Source of the DNA: an uncultured Aquimarina sp.
GTDB lineage: Bacteria > Bacteroidota > Bacteroidia > Flavobacteriales > Flavobacteriaceae
Reading direction: 5' to 3'
Length of the DNA stretch: 64,000 nt
Assembly (NCBI GenBank): GCA_947497175.1
Contig: CANMFM010000001.1
Span: 496,001-560,000 of the forward strand
The notes under the pieces were generated by a model. The model ran no database searches. It was given only the letters and a program-made list of their open reading frames with translations, and was not told the origin of the DNA. Within the stretch, counting starts at the first letter, position 1; the number at the start of each line of letters is the position of its first letter. A program made the position numbers and the translations under genes. Of the stretch, positions 17,797 to 27,602 are shown one piece after another.

Positions 17797-18774
17797 TTAG
17801 TCTAAAGTTTCATTAATCAGATTGGACGCTTTAAGCATTTCGGCAAACTCTTCAGGAGTTAAACTTCCGTAGTAAAAATTTCTTGGATTGATTTTTTTAC
17901 CATCTTTAAAAATTTCATAATGTAGGTGAGGGGCTACAGATCGACCAGTATTTCCGACATAACCTATGATGTCTCCGCGTTTCACCTTTTGACCTTTCTT
18001 AACATTGTATTTACTTAAATGTGCATACAGGCTCATATAATTAAAACCATGGTCAATACGTATATGTCTTCCGTATCCAGTAGAGTTTGCATCCGCTCTT
18101 TTTACAACCCCATTTCCAGAGGCATAAACAGGTGTGCCTGTAGCGGCAGAAAAATCCATACCGTAATGAAATTTTCTTGCTTTTGTAAAAGGGTCACTTC
18201 TCCATCCATAACCAGATGCCATTCGCTTTAAATCCGAATTTCGTATGGGCTGTATGGCAGGTATAGTAGCCAGTAGCTCTTCTTTCTGCTCGGCGAGTTT
18301 TGCAATTTCGTCAAGAGATTTTGATTGTACTACGATTTGTTTTGTTAGTTTGTCTATTCGTTCGCTACTTTCTATAATCATATCAGAATTATCATAGCCT
18401 TCGAGGTTTTTGTATCGATTTACACCTCCAAACCCTGCGTTACGAACATCTGCCGGTATTGGATTTGCACCAAAATATAAACGATAAATGTTGTCATCAC
18501 GCTCTGCTATTTCTTTGAGAATTTCTTCATTACGATTTAATCTTTTATTCATCAAATCATATTGAAATACCATGTTTTCCAGCTCTCTTCTGTATTTTTT
18601 TTCTTTAGGAGTCTCTAATTGGGGAATATTAAGATAAATGAGTAGCAGCACAAAACCGGATAAAAAAGTACCAACTACACCCAATGCAGCTATACCAAAT
18701 TTCCTTCCTTTCTTTTGCTCTATTTTGCGATAAGAAAGTGTGTCACTATCATAGTAATATTTAACCTTTGACAT
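17797..18774 (-). CDS. M23-family metallopeptidase, membrane-anchored
   Basis: 325 residues: cytoplasmic N-terminus, transmembrane helix (about 27-49), periplasmic coiled coil (about 60-170) and a C-terminal LytM domain. The latter has KFHYGMDFSAATGTPVYA (His and Asp zinc ligands), then MSLYAHLSKY, VKRGDIIGYVGNTGRS and APHLHYEIF (the HxH ligand). All zinc ligands are present, so it is probably an active cell-wall endopeptidase. It is the first gene of a minus-strand operon running to 14494 and is divergent from alaS. Confidence 0.92.
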   Translation of the reverse strand: MSKVKYYYDSDTLSYRKIEQKKGRKFGIAALGVVGTFLSGFVLLLIYLNIPQLETPKEKKYRRELENMVFQYDLMNKRLNRNEEILKEIAERDDNIYRLYFGANPIPADVRNAGFGGVNRYKNLEGYDNSDMIIESSERIDKLTKQIVVQSKSLDEIAKLAEQKEELLATIPAIQPIRNSDLKRMASGYGWRSDPFTKARKFHYGMDFSAATGTPVYASGNGVVKRADANSTGYGRHIRIDHGFNYMSLYAHLSKYNVKKGQKVKRGDIIGYVGNTGRSVAPHLHYEIFKDGKKINPRNFYYGSLTPEEFAEMLKASNLINETLD

Positions 18775-18842
18775 AATCTAAAATATGCTATTTTTGCAGG
18801 ATATCAACCAAAAAAGTCTTGCTTAAAACCAAGACAACGCAA

Positions 18843-18870
18843 CAAATATAGTAAAATGTTGCAAAGTCAA
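18843..18870 (-). promoter_or_regulatory. Putative promoter of the M23/CapA/LemA operon
   Basis: Read on the minus strand: TTG (18870-18868), a 17-nt spacer, then TATATTTG (18850-18843), matching the TTG / TANNTTTG pattern. The leader to the ATG at 18774 would be about 60 nt. Confidence 0.55.
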
Positions 18871-18887
18871 GAAAAATCTGACAACTA

Positions 18888-18895
18888 TAGATTTG
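18888..18895 (+). promoter_or_regulatory. Putative -7 box of alaS
   Basis: TAGATTTG matches TANNTTTG, about 88 nt before the chosen alaS ATG. The nearest TTG upstream is 26 nt away, longer than usual. I see no T-box or other leader structure. Confidence 0.35.
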
Positions 18896-18983
18896 TTTTT
18901 TTTAAAAGAAATAATTAATAATTGTTTGTTTTTCATGTAGTTAAGGTTTTTTAGTGTACATAAAATACAATACAAAAGAATTT

Positions 18984-21617
18984 ATGAAATCCCAAGAAGT
19001 TAGAAATCAATTTTTAGAGTTTTTTAAATCCAAAAAACATAGCATCGTAGCCTCTGCACCAATGGTCATAAAAGATGATCCTACTTTGATGTTTACAAAT
19101 GCCGGGATGAATCAATTCAAAGAATATTTTTTAGGGAATGGTACTCCAAAAAATAATCGAATCACAGATACTCAAAAGTGTTTACGAGTAAGTGGTAAAC
19201 ATAATGACTTAGAAGAAGTGGGTATGGATACCTATCACCATACTATGTTTGAGATGTTGGGCAATTGGAGTTTTGGAGATTATTTTAAGAAAGAAGCTAT
19301 ACAATGGGCTTGGGAGCTACTCACCGAAGTATATGGTATTGATAAAGATACATTGTACGTATCTGTTTTTGAAGGATCAAAAGATGAAAATCTTGAAATG
19401 GATCAAGAGGCCTATGATTTATGGAGTGCAATTGTGCCCGAGGATCGTATTGTAATGGGAAATAAAAAAGATAATTTCTGGGAAATGGGAGATCAGGGAC
19501 CTTGTGGACCCTGCTCGGAGATTCATATAGATCTTAGGTCTGAAGAAGAAAGAAATAAAGTGCCTGGTCACGAATTGGTAAATCAGGATGATCCATTGGT
19601 TGTAGAAGTATGGAATTTGGTTTTTATGCAATACAACAGAAAAGCAAATGGATCATTAGAAAAGTTGCCCGCACAACATGTAGATACTGGTATGGGGTTT
19701 GAGCGTTTATGTATGGCATTACAAGGGGTTAAATCCAATTATGATACCGATGTTTTTACTCCCTTAATCAGAGAGATTGAGACGATTACCAAGACTACAT
19801 ATGATAAAGATAGTTTGCCTGCAAATGAAGACGGAAAAGTGAGTGTGGCTATACGTGTCATTGCAGATCATGTAAGAGCAGTTTCATTTTCGATAGCAGA
19901 TGGTCAATTACCCAGCAACACAGGTGCAGGGTATGTGATTAGAAGGATTTTGCGAAGAGCAATACGATATGGATTTACTTTTTTAAATACCAAAGAGCCT
20001 TTTATTTATAAGTTGGTAGAGACGCTAAGTAAACAAATGAGTGACGCATTTCCAGAATTAAAAGCTCAGAAAAACCTTATTGTTAATGTGATTAAAGAAG
20101 AAGAACAATCTTTTTTGAGAACATTAGACCAAGGGTTAGCACTTCTAGATACTGTAATTAAAAATACCAAAGGGAAAGAAGTTTCAGGTGAAAAAGCATT
20201 TGAGTTATACGACACCTATGGTTTTCCTATTGATCTTACGGCTTTAATTTTAAGCGAACAAGGATATACATTAGACGAAGAAGGTTTTGAAACCCAGCTT
20301 CAAAAGCAAAAAGAAAGATCTAGAGCTGCTTCTCAGGTATCTACTGGTGATTGGCAAGAATTAATAAGCGAGACTTCTGAAGGTTTTGTAGGGTATGACA
20401 ATCTTTCTACCGATGTTAAAATAATCCGTTACAGAAAAGTGAGCAGTAAGAAAGATGGAGACCTATATCAATTTGTCTTTAATAAAACACCTTTCTATCC
20501 AGAGGGTGGAGGTCAGGTGGGAGATAAAGGCTATCTCGAAGCAGCAAATGGCGATGTAGTGTATATAATTGATACCAAAAAAGAAAATAATTTAATCGTT
20601 CATTTTTCTAAAAATTTACCCAAAAAGATAGAAGGAAGTTTTAAAGCAGTAGTTGATGGTAAGCAACGCTCAAGAACTGCAGCCAATCATACAGCAACAC
20701 ATTTATTGCATCAAGCGCTACGATCAATTTTAGGCCCTCATGTAGAACAAAAAGGTTCTATGGTGCATAGCGGTAATTTACGTTTTGATTTTTCGCACTT
20801 TGCAAAAGTGAGTAACGAAGAGTTAAGAGAGGTTGAAGACTTTGTAAACGCCAGGATTAGAGAGCATCTGCCTTTAGAAGAACGACAAGGGATATCGTAT
20901 GATCAGGCAATTGCAGATGGAGCTATAGCTCTGTTTGGTGAGAAATATGGAGATTCGGTACGCGCAATACGATTTGGAGAATCAATGGAATTGTGTGGAG
21001 GAACACATGTGCAAAATACCAGAGATATTTGGCATTTTAAAATCACTTCAGAAAGTGCAATAGCTGCAGGAGTTCGACGTATAGAAGCTATTACTAGTGA
21101 CGCAGCCAAAGAATATTTTACTTCTCAATCAGAATCATTTAATGAAGTAAAAGCTGTTCTAAAAAACGCTAAAGATCCGGTTAAAGCGATTACCTCATTG
21201 CAAGAAGAGAATGTAAGTTTAAAGAAACAAATCGAAGCACTACTGAAGGATAAGGCTAAAAACCTGAAAGGTGATCTTAAATCTGAGTTCCAGGAAATAA
21301 ACGGAGTAAATTTCTTGGCAAAGAAAGTCGATTTAGATGCAGCTGGGATCAAAGATTTGTCTTTTGAATTAGGAGGCGAATTAGAAAATATCCTAGTAGT
21401 TTTTGGAGCTGAGAAAAATGGTAAAGCTTTATTGTCATGTTATGTATCTAAAAACTTAGTAGATGAAAAAAGCCTTAATGCAGGGCAAATTGTTAGAGAA
21501 CTAGGTAAATATATTCAAGGAGGTGGTGGTGGACAGCCATTTTTTGCTACAGCAGGAGGTAAAAATCCGGGAGGTATAAACGAAGCATTAGAAAATGCGA
21601 AACAATATCTAAAATAA
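18984..21617 (+). CDS. alaS: Alanyl-tRNA synthetase
   Basis: 877 residues from this ATG ([14 protein letters not shown]); a GTG 30 nt upstream is in frame but gives an unusual extension. The catalytic core has [16 protein letters not shown] and [16 protein letters not shown]. The class II motif 3 region has [17 protein letters not shown]. The editing domain zinc site is HTATHLLH near residue 573 and CGGTH near 673. The C-terminal C-Ala domain ends in [14 protein letters not shown]. It charges tRNA-Ala and clears Ser/Gly mischarging. All expected parts are present. Confidence 0.97.
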   Translation: MKSQEVRNQFLEFFKSKKHSIVASAPMVIKDDPTLMFTNAGMNQFKEYFLGNGTPKNNRITDTQKCLRVSGKHNDLEEVGMDTYHHTMFEMLGNWSFGDYFKKEAIQWAWELLTEVYGIDKDTLYVSVFEGSKDENLEMDQEAYDLWSAIVPEDRIVMGNKKDNFWEMGDQGPCGPCSEIHIDLRSEEERNKVPGHELVNQDDPLVVEVWNLVFMQYNRKANGSLEKLPAQHVDTGMGFERLCMALQGVKSNYDTDVFTPLIREIETITKTTYDKDSLPANEDGKVSVAIRVIADHVRAVSFSIADGQLPSNTGAGYVIRRILRRAIRYGFTFLNTKEPFIYKLVETLSKQMSDAFPELKAQKNLIVNVIKEEEQSFLRTLDQGLALLDTVIKNTKGKEVSGEKAFELYDTYGFPIDLTALILSEQGYTLDEEGFETQLQKQKERSRAASQVSTGDWQELISETSEGFVGYDNLSTDVKIIRYRKVSSKKDGDLYQFVFNKTPFYPEGGGQVGDKGYLEAANGDVVYIIDTKKENNLIVHFSKNLPKKIEGSFKAVVDGKQRSRTAANHTATHLLHQALRSILGPHVEQKGSMVHSGNLRFDFSHFAKVSNEELREVEDFVNARIREHLPLEERQGISYDQAIADGAIALFGEKYGDSVRAIRFGESMELCGGTHVQNTRDIWHFKITSESAIAAGVRRIEAITSDAAKEYFTSQSESFNEVKAVLKNAKDPVKAITSLQEENVSLKKQIEALLKDKAKNLKGDLKSEFQEINGVNFLAKKVDLDAAGIKDLSFELGGELENILVVFGAEKNGKALLSCYVSKNLVDEKSLNAGQIVRELGKYIQGGGGGQPFFATAGGKNPGGINEALENAKQYLK

Positions 21618-21771
21618 AACAACCTGAGGGCAAGTCCATAGGACATTTAAAAGAGAAGAGATTTTAAAATCTCGAAGCGAGTCTCCTTTCAAATCTCGAT
21701 TATCGAGTAAGACGATTTAAACCAAGGGGTTTCTTCTCTTCCTTCTAAGATAAGAGTTGAGCCAAGAACTT
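21618..21771. repeat. Palindromic intergenic element after alaS
   Basis: This gap holds GAGATTTTAAAATCTC, then CTCGAAGCGAG, then AAATCTCGATTATCGAG (21691-21707), and AAGAGAAGA pairs with TCTTCTCTT across the region. The 17-bp stretch at 21691 recurs exactly, inverted, at 59941-59957 inside a lipoprotein gene. It is therefore a member of a dispersed palindromic repeat family. It may also serve as the transcription end for alaS. Confidence 0.6.
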
Positions 21772-22719
21772 ATGAAGCTACAAACAAAAATACCATTATC
21801 ACCTCAAGAGCCCAAAATTGACTATAACTCAGAAGTATTGATGCTGGGTTCTTGTTTTGCTGAAAATATAGGGGAAGCTTTTGAATATTATAAATTTAAA
21901 AACCTGATTAATCCTTTCGGAATCTTGTTTCATCCAAAAGCAATAGAAACTTTTTTATGGATGGCTAGCCAAGATGAATACTACGTAGATACTGATTTGT
22001 TTTTTCACAATGAGAGATGGCATTGTTTCGATGCACATTCTTCTTTAAGTAGTCCAAACAAAGAAAAACTACTTTCTGATTTAAATACGGCTTTAATTCT
22101 TACAAAAGAAAAATTACAATCAGTAACACACGTTTTTATCACTTTAGGTACTGCATGGGTGTATCGTTTGAAATCCTTGGATATGATTGTGGCAAACTGT
22201 CATAAGATCCCGCAAAAAGAATTTGAAAAACTTCTATTGTTGAGTGATGAAATAGTTCAATGCCTTCAAAATTGTATTCATTTTTTAAAAAGTCTTAACC
22301 CTTCTGTTAAAATAGTTTTTACAGTTTCACCCGTAAGACACAGTAAAGATGGGTTTGTAGAAAATAATCGGAGTAAATCTCATTTAATTGCTGCAATTCA
22401 TCAAACAATACATAATAATCCAGAAGTGTGTTATTTTCCGTCTTATGAAATTATGATGGATGAGCTTAGGGATTACAGATTTTATAGCTCTGATATGATT
22501 CACCCTAATAAAACAGCTATGCAGTATATTTGGGAGCGTTTTTCTGAAGTTTGGATTTCTGACAAGGCTAAGAAAACAATGAAGAGTGTTGAAGAGATTC
22601 AGAAAGGATTAGCGCATCGCTCATTTAACCCTCAAGGAGAACAACACCTTTCTTTTCTTAAAAACCTAGAGGATAAAAAAAACAAACTGAAACAAGAATA
22701 TCCTTTTATAGAGTTTTAA
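21772..22719 (+). CDS. GSCFA domain-containing protein
   Basis: 315 residues. The family-naming motif LGSCFAENIG occurs near residue 25, followed by NPFGILFHP and FITLGTAWVY, and TVSPVRHSKDGF near residue 185; SSDMIHPNKTAMQYIWERF sits near 242. The family is related to SGNH/GDSL hydrolases, with the Ser of GSCFA and the D-x-x-H of DMIHPN as a probable catalytic set. The substrate is unknown. A TTG 15 nt upstream is also in frame; I chose the ATG. Confidence 0.85.
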   Translation: MKLQTKIPLSPQEPKIDYNSEVLMLGSCFAENIGEAFEYYKFKNLINPFGILFHPKAIETFLWMASQDEYYVDTDLFFHNERWHCFDAHSSLSSPNKEKLLSDLNTALILTKEKLQSVTHVFITLGTAWVYRLKSLDMIVANCHKIPQKEFEKLLLLSDEIVQCLQNCIHFLKSLNPSVKIVFTVSPVRHSKDGFVENNRSKSHLIAAIHQTIHNNPEVCYFPSYEIMMDELRDYRFYSSDMIHPNKTAMQYIWERFSEVWISDKAKKTMKSVEEIQKGLAHRSFNPQGEQHLSFLKNLEDKKNKLKQEYPFIEF

Positions 22720-22743
22720 TAGAATTTGCTCTGGCCTTTTACA

Positions 22744-24504
22744 TTAATTGGTAACGGCACTTGAGCTGATTATTGATAAGCCGCTGTCGATCAGGTGTTT
22801 TATTTTTGGTTTTCTTAACTTTATTTGTTCTAAATGATGTGTAATTTGTAAAGAGAAATCTTCATCTCTATGGTGAGCCAACTCATAAATTTCTAGAGGT
22901 AGTAGCCAGTCGTTAGCATGGTCTGTTTTTAAGATGTCAAATACAGCTTCTAATGAAAACTTTGCGTTTTTGCCTTCCCTGATATTTCTCACAGATTGAT
23001 ATAATGAATGAAGCTCTTTTTCGGTATTGCTATACCTTCTTTTTGTTGTTGAAGACTCTGGATTATGTGTGATTAAATTAAAAGAATAATCATCTGCAGG
23101 TCCAGAAAATGCAGATACAATTTCTTTTCCAACAGCAAGATCAAAAGTTCCCCACTCAGGTTTGAAAAGGCACTCATCTTTATACTTGATCGTACATTCG
23201 CTAAACTGAATTAAAATTAACTCACCCTGTATGTTTCTGATACCGGTAATATTCGTTCCGGCTACCGTAATTCCGCTTTCAAATTCAAATTCTATATATT
23301 CTCCATCATAAAAATTATATGCTTTTAGATCTCTGGGAGACATGTTTTCGATAGCAAGATTGATTCCCTTTAATTTCCCTAAGGGCGATCTAAAACCATT
23401 AGGATGTGTATCAACACCATGTCCGATAAGTTCTTTTTCTCTAAATGAAAGAGCAGTAGGCCCCGAAGTTTCAAAATAAATAACCTCATTATCTTCATTT
23501 TTGATCATACGGGTAAAAACGCCAGAAACTTGTAGTCCTGTACTTAGTTCGATAGAACCAAGATTTCCTGATTCGATTAACTTGGCAAGCCCTCGATGAC
23601 CTCCTTTTCGTAAGGCCATTGTATCGGCAAATTCTTCTAAGACCTGGCATAAATATGCAAAATCAGGAGTGACAAACAATTGTGGTTGAGGTTTTGTAAT
23701 ATCAAAATCCTGAAAAGCAGCCTCTGGAGAATATGTAAGTTTTTTTACGTGATCGGTCATGCACCACTCGCTTTCTCCAATAGAAGACAATAAACCTGCG
23801 CCATAAATTTTTGGATTGTCTACAGTGCCGACTAAACCATATTCTACAGTCCACCAATGCAGGTTTCGAATTAAAGCCATCTCAGAAGGTTCTTCTTTTT
23901 TATTTTGTAACGTTTCTATCTTTTTTTCGGCTTCATCTATATCTTCCTGATTTGTGTTATGCGCTTCTTTCAAAATTGATAGCCTTCTTACAGCTTCGTA
24001 TAATTCATAATCTCTTTTTGAGGAAATTGCTTTGCAACCGATTTTTCCAAAACGTCTCAAATACTCGGCATAATCCGGATTAGCAATTATTGGAGCATGC
24101 CCAGCTGCTTCGTGAATGATATCAGGTGCAGGAGTGTATTCTATATTCTCTAATTGTCGTATGTCTGAAGCAATAACCAGGATATTATAGGCCTGAAACT
24201 CCATAAACGCATTAGGTGGAATAAACCCATCGACAGCCACTGCTGCCCAGCCAATTTCTTGCAGAATCCTATTCATTCCATACATACTCGGGATCTCGTT
24301 AATAGAGATGCCGGTTTTTTGAAGTCCGTTTAAATAAGAATCATGAGCAACTTTGGGTAACGAAGAAATATTCTTTCGCATTACATATCGCCAAACTGCA
24401 TGATCAACAGATGTGTACTCCTCATAATTTTGCGGTTTTATAAATTGTTTTAAATGAGGAGGGAGCTTATCTAATAATGGATTAGATTCTATATTTAAGG
24501 ACAT
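22744..24504 (-). CDS. Biopterin-dependent aromatic amino acid hydroxylase (phenylalanine 4-monooxygenase type)
   Basis: 586 residues, about twice the length of simple bacterial PhhA. The iron-binding motif is PAPDIIHEAAGH with His 131 and His 136; the third ligand is Glu 221 in WWTVEYGL. An upstream part PSMYGMNRILQEIGWAAV and a later FAYLCQVLEEFADTMALRKGG fit the catalytic core. The last ~270 residues form an extension of unknown function seen in flavobacterial homologues. It probably makes tyrosine from phenylalanine using a pterin and O2. The aromatic theme matches the paa cluster 3 kb away, although it is not in the same operon. Confidence 0.88.
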   Translation of the reverse strand: MSLNIESNPLLDKLPPHLKQFIKPQNYEEYTSVDHAVWRYVMRKNISSLPKVAHDSYLNGLQKTGISINEIPSMYGMNRILQEIGWAAVAVDGFIPPNAFMEFQAYNILVIASDIRQLENIEYTPAPDIIHEAAGHAPIIANPDYAEYLRRFGKIGCKAISSKRDYELYEAVRRLSILKEAHNTNQEDIDEAEKKIETLQNKKEEPSEMALIRNLHWWTVEYGLVGTVDNPKIYGAGLLSSIGESEWCMTDHVKKLTYSPEAAFQDFDITKPQPQLFVTPDFAYLCQVLEEFADTMALRKGGHRGLAKLIESGNLGSIELSTGLQVSGVFTRMIKNEDNEVIYFETSGPTALSFREKELIGHGVDTHPNGFRSPLGKLKGINLAIENMSPRDLKAYNFYDGEYIEFEFESGITVAGTNITGIRNIQGELILIQFSECTIKYKDECLFKPEWGTFDLAVGKEIVSAFSGPADDYSFNLITHNPESSTTKRRYSNTEKELHSLYQSVRNIREGKNAKFSLEAVFDILKTDHANDWLLPLEIYELAHHRDEDFSLQITHHLEQIKLRKPKIKHLIDSGLSIISSSAVTN

Positions 24505-24564
24505 GTGTGAATTATTTTGTGATCAAAAATACTATAATTCGTAAATTAAAAGTTTTATTTCATA

Positions 24565-24592
24565 TTGAAGTGTCTATAAATAGTTAAATTTG
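24565..24592 (+). promoter_or_regulatory. Promoter of the Lys-C-like protease
   Basis: TTG (24565-24567), a 17-nt spacer, then TAAATTTG (24585-24592): a full match to the Bacteroidota pattern. The predicted leader is about 25 nt. Confidence 0.6.
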
Positions 24593-24624
24593 TTTTTGTT
24601 GATCTTTTAAAAAAATAGTTGATT

Positions 24625-26313
24625 GTGAGATATAAATTGATAATAGTATTAGGATTGTTAAGCGCTGTATTTGTTAATGCTCAGGTTACAAATGAAGGAT
24701 TTCCAAAAAGCTGGGGGATGCAAAAAGCTAAAAAAAGTATAGCCCCCATCCTTATGAAAAGTATTGATTTTAATAAAATCAAGGCTGAAGATGCAATTAA
24801 TGATAAAAAAGATAATGTTCCTTTTAGGTTCGGTCATGAACTGGGCGTAGATCTTGGCTTAGATAATGCAGGTGTTTGGGATGAACTAGCAAATGGAGAT
24901 AGAATATGGCGTACTAATATCGTATCTAAAGGGGCTACCACTTTGAATTTTATATTTAATGAATTTAAAATTCCAAAGGGGGCTACATTATATCTTTATA
25001 ATGATGATAAGTCTGATGTATTAGGAGCTTATACAGATGTTTTTAACAGGCCTGATAAAATGTTAGGAACCTGGTTGATCGAAGGGGATAATATATGGAT
25101 AGAGTATTACGAGCCTGTGTCTGTTAAAGGGCAAGGGAAACTTAATATTTCAAAGGTGATTCACGGTTATCGCTCGGTTACCGATGCTATGGTTCGGCAA
25201 AAAGACTTAGGAAGCTCTGATAATTGTAATCACGATGTAGATTGTACTATTGGTAATGATTTTGATGCTTTAAAGGATCAATTAAAAAGATCTGTTGCTT
25301 TGTTTATTCTGGGAGGAGGAGTGTGTTCGGGGACTTTGATTAATAATACAAGTAATGACAGAGCTCCTTATTTTTTATCTGCTAACCATTGTTTCGTAAA
25401 TAACGATACTGGCCAGACGGATAATCCGGCCACCTGGGCATTTCGATTTAATTGGATAAGTCCAAACCCGTCTTGTGGGACTACTGCTTCTAGTACAGAT
25501 GGAGACCGAAGCCAACAAACTACAAGTGGGGCAACTATACTTGCTCGAAATGAAAAAACAGATATGCTCTTAGTAAATATTGATACAGGGCTACCAGAAG
25601 AATGGAACTTAAACTGGGCTGGATGGGATCGATCAGGCAATGTTCCGCGTTTTGTAGTAGGGATTCATCATCCTGAGGGTGATATTATGAAAGTATGTCG
25701 AGAAAGTGATCCGCCTACTAAATCAGTAATCAGTTTTAATGGTGAGCCGCAAACTGAGATATGGGAAATTGCAGATTGGGATATAGGGGTGACAGAAAGA
25801 GGTTCGTCGGGGTCGACGATTTTTGATCCAAGTGGTAGAATTATTGGCCAATTAGCAGGAGGAGGAGCGGCATGCAGCGGCCTGGATGATAACGGTCTTC
25901 CAGATTTTTATGGAAGATTTGATGTTTCCTGGGATTTTGGTACTACAGACGCAACTAGATTGTCAAATTGGTTAGATCCTACAAATACAGGTGATTTTAC
26001 GGCTGATATAATTTCTCAAGATGGAACAGTTCCTCCAACTCCAACACCACCGGCACCAGAAGAAAGAGAAGAAGTAATCGTATTTTTTAATCCTTCTGAA
26101 GCTAAAGTTACCATATCAAATACCATAACGAATAATATTATAACATATTCGATTTATGACATTTCTGGGGCACTCGTTGATTCTGGACAAATAACAGGAG
26201 AAGAAGAAGAAATAGATATGACCTCTAAATCTTCAGGAATGTATTTTGTATTTGTAGAAAATTCTGTAGGGGGCTCTTTTGTGCAAAAAGTAGTTGTTAA
26301 TCAAAGATTTTAA
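24625..26313 (+). CDS. Secreted Lys-C-like S1 serine endopeptidase with T9SS sorting domain
   Basis: 562 residues from this GTG; a TTG 6 nt upstream is the only other choice, as no ATG fits. Signal peptide MRYKLIIVLGLLSAVFVNA, then a pro-region to about residue 190. The trypsin-fold domain has His 255 in LSANHC, Asp 313 in KTDMLLVNID and Ser 395 in RGSSGS, and many Cys, as in lysyl endopeptidase (Achromobacter protease I family). A proline-rich linker (PPTPTPPAPEE) leads to a C-terminal T9SS domain with FNPSEAKVTIS, YSIYDISGALV and SSGMYFVFVE. It probably digests external protein after T9SS export. Confidence 0.9.
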   Translation: MRYKLIIVLGLLSAVFVNAQVTNEGFPKSWGMQKAKKSIAPILMKSIDFNKIKAEDAINDKKDNVPFRFGHELGVDLGLDNAGVWDELANGDRIWRTNIVSKGATTLNFIFNEFKIPKGATLYLYNDDKSDVLGAYTDVFNRPDKMLGTWLIEGDNIWIEYYEPVSVKGQGKLNISKVIHGYRSVTDAMVRQKDLGSSDNCNHDVDCTIGNDFDALKDQLKRSVALFILGGGVCSGTLINNTSNDRAPYFLSANHCFVNNDTGQTDNPATWAFRFNWISPNPSCGTTASSTDGDRSQQTTSGATILARNEKTDMLLVNIDTGLPEEWNLNWAGWDRSGNVPRFVVGIHHPEGDIMKVCRESDPPTKSVISFNGEPQTEIWEIADWDIGVTERGSSGSTIFDPSGRIIGQLAGGGAACSGLDDNGLPDFYGRFDVSWDFGTTDATRLSNWLDPTNTGDFTADIISQDGTVPPTPTPPAPEEREEVIVFFNPSEAKVTISNTITNNIITYSIYDISGALVDSGQITGEEEEIDMTSKSSGMYFVFVENSVGGSFVQKVVVNQRF

Positions 26314-26347
26314 GTATCCTGTGAGCTTTCTGTAAAAGAAATGTTTT

Positions 26348-26791
26348 TTATTGAGGTGTTTTTGTGCCGTAAAATAACACAGTTCCTGTATTGTTTTTTA
26401 GAAACAAAGAATCTTTTTTGATGACTTTAGTTTTAACCTCAGATAATGTCTTGAAAAACTCATCTTCTAGCGCTGTCTTTTTTGGGCAATACCGTTTAGA
26501 GGCCATAGGAAAACCAATAGAAATAGCATCTCCCTCTATACGGTACTTGCTGGAAAAAGTGTTGCATCCAGAATAACCAGATAACAAATTATGCTCTTCA
26601 TCAATGGTTATGTGTAGGTTTTCTGCCGAAACATCATTATCATTAAGTTTGTGAATAAAAAACTTACCATTTGGCGTGTCTTGTATTTTTATCTCTTCTT
26701 TTTGAGCAATTTTTTCATTTTTAGTGGTATTGCTGCAAGTATTCGTGTTAGTTATGGTTAAAAAGTATAAAGCAAGAATTAGATATTTCAT
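26348..26791 (-). CDS. META/HslJ-domain protein, probably envelope-associated
   Basis: 147 residues from the ATG chosen here; a TTG 48 nt upstream gives a poorer N-terminus. A hydrophobic N-terminal segment (KYLILALYFLTITNTNTC) may be a signal or lipoprotein signal, although the lipobox is atypical. The META motif is clear: GYSGCNTFSSKYRIEGD and ISIGFPMASKRYCP, then E-D-E-F and a final TGTVLFY. META proteins of this type (HslJ-like) are linked to stress or inhibitor resistance; the role here is unknown. Confidence 0.75.
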   Translation of the reverse strand: MKYLILALYFLTITNTNTCSNTTKNEKIAQKEEIKIQDTPNGKFFIHKLNDNDVSAENLHITIDEEHNLLSGYSGCNTFSSKYRIEGDAISIGFPMASKRYCPKKTALEDEFFKTLSEVKTKVIKKDSLFLKNNTGTVLFYGTKTPQ

Positions 26792-26896
26792 AGGAATATG
26801 ATCTTTAGTATAAATAAAAAGTGTACTGTAAAATAACAAATTTAGGATAATCTAGGTTTTTAATTGCAAAAACATCTATTGTTAAAGATTAAAATT

Positions 26897-26904
26897 TATT
26901 TTTG
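26897..26904 (+). promoter_or_regulatory. Putative -7 box of the TetR gene
   Basis: TATTTTTG matches TANNTTTG, 26 nt before the ATG. A TTG at 26879-26881 is 15 nt upstream, slightly short for a -33 box. Confidence 0.4.
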
Positions 26905-26930
26905 GTAATGAATCAAAGTCATGTTATGTA

Positions 26931-27500
26931 ATGAAACCTGAAAGCCGAAAGCAAGAAATTATTAAAGCAGCATCAATTCTTTTTAAAGAAAAAGGGTATA
27001 GTGCAGTGACCATGAGGGATTTGGCAAAAGCCATGGGTATTAAAGCAGCTAGCCTATACAATCATATACAGTCTAAACAAGAGATTTTAGCGACCATAAT
27101 AATCGAGCTTGCCGAAGAATTTACTACCGGAATGAATCAAATTGTAAATTCAGATGAGAGTGCCATCCAAAAATTACAAAACATTATTGATCTACATATT
27201 GATGTAACTTTAAGAAATTCAGATGGTTTAGCTTCTCTTAACAATGATTGGATGCATTTGGAAGAAGAAAATCTTCAGTATTTTGAAAAAATGCGTCAGG
27301 ATTATGAGGAAAATTTTAGAAATATAGTGCAAAAAGGCGTTGATAAAAGTGAAATTAAACCCTATAATATTGAAATTATAGTGTTCTCAACACTTTCAAC
27401 ATTGAGGACACTTTATCTGTGGTATCCAAAGCAAAATGATATAGATGCGGCTATCTTAAAACATGATATGATGTCTGTTCTGCTCAAAGGAGTCGTATAA
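26931..27500 (+). CDS. TetR-family regulator, likely controls the paa cluster
   Basis: 189 residues. The N-terminal helix-turn-helix reads KGYSAVTMRDLAKAMGI then KAASLYNHIQSKQEIL (residues about 21-55). The C-terminal ligand domain is helical and unassigned. It lies 102 nt upstream of paaE in the same direction, and between them are two matching inverted repeats (27550-27567 and 27574-27591) over a promoter. By analogy with PaaR of other bacteria, which responds to phenylacetyl-CoA, it is probably the repressor of this cluster; the ligand is an inference. Confidence 0.85.
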   Translation: MKPESRKQEIIKAASILFKEKGYSAVTMRDLAKAMGIKAASLYNHIQSKQEILATIIIELAEEFTTGMNQIVNSDESAIQKLQNIIDLHIDVTLRNSDGLASLNNDWMHLEEENLQYFEKMRQDYEENFRNIVQKGVDKSEIKPYNIEIIVFSTLSTLRTLYLWYPKQNDIDAAILKHDMMSVLLKGVV

Positions 27501-27527
27501 TGTTCATTTAGAGAGCTCTTAAAATTA

Positions 27528-27591
27528 ACAAATAATTATTTGTGTATAAAACTAACAATCGTTAGTTTTGTTTAACTATAACGATATAGTT
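27528..27591 (+). promoter_or_regulatory. paa promoter with twin TetR-type operators
   Basis: Promoter: TTTG (27539-27542), 20-nt spacer, TAGTTTTG (27563-27570). Operator 1, AACTAACAATCGTTAGTT (27550-27567), overlaps the -7 box. Operator 2, AACTATAACGATATAGTT (27574-27591), covers the expected start of transcription. Both are 18 bp, with perfect 7-bp arms, a 4-nt centre and the shared form AACTA-N8-TAGTT, spaced 24 bp centre to centre. A separate 16-bp palindrome, ACAAATAATTATTTGT (27528-27543), overlaps the -33 box. This is a textbook layout for repression by a dimeric regulator. Confidence 0.75.
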
Positions 27592-27602
27592 GAACACGAT
27601 TT

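Noticed and set aside
18775..18983. T-box or other riboswitch before alaS
   Set aside because: No T-box sequence or strong stems seen, and the mechanism is not typical for this phylum.
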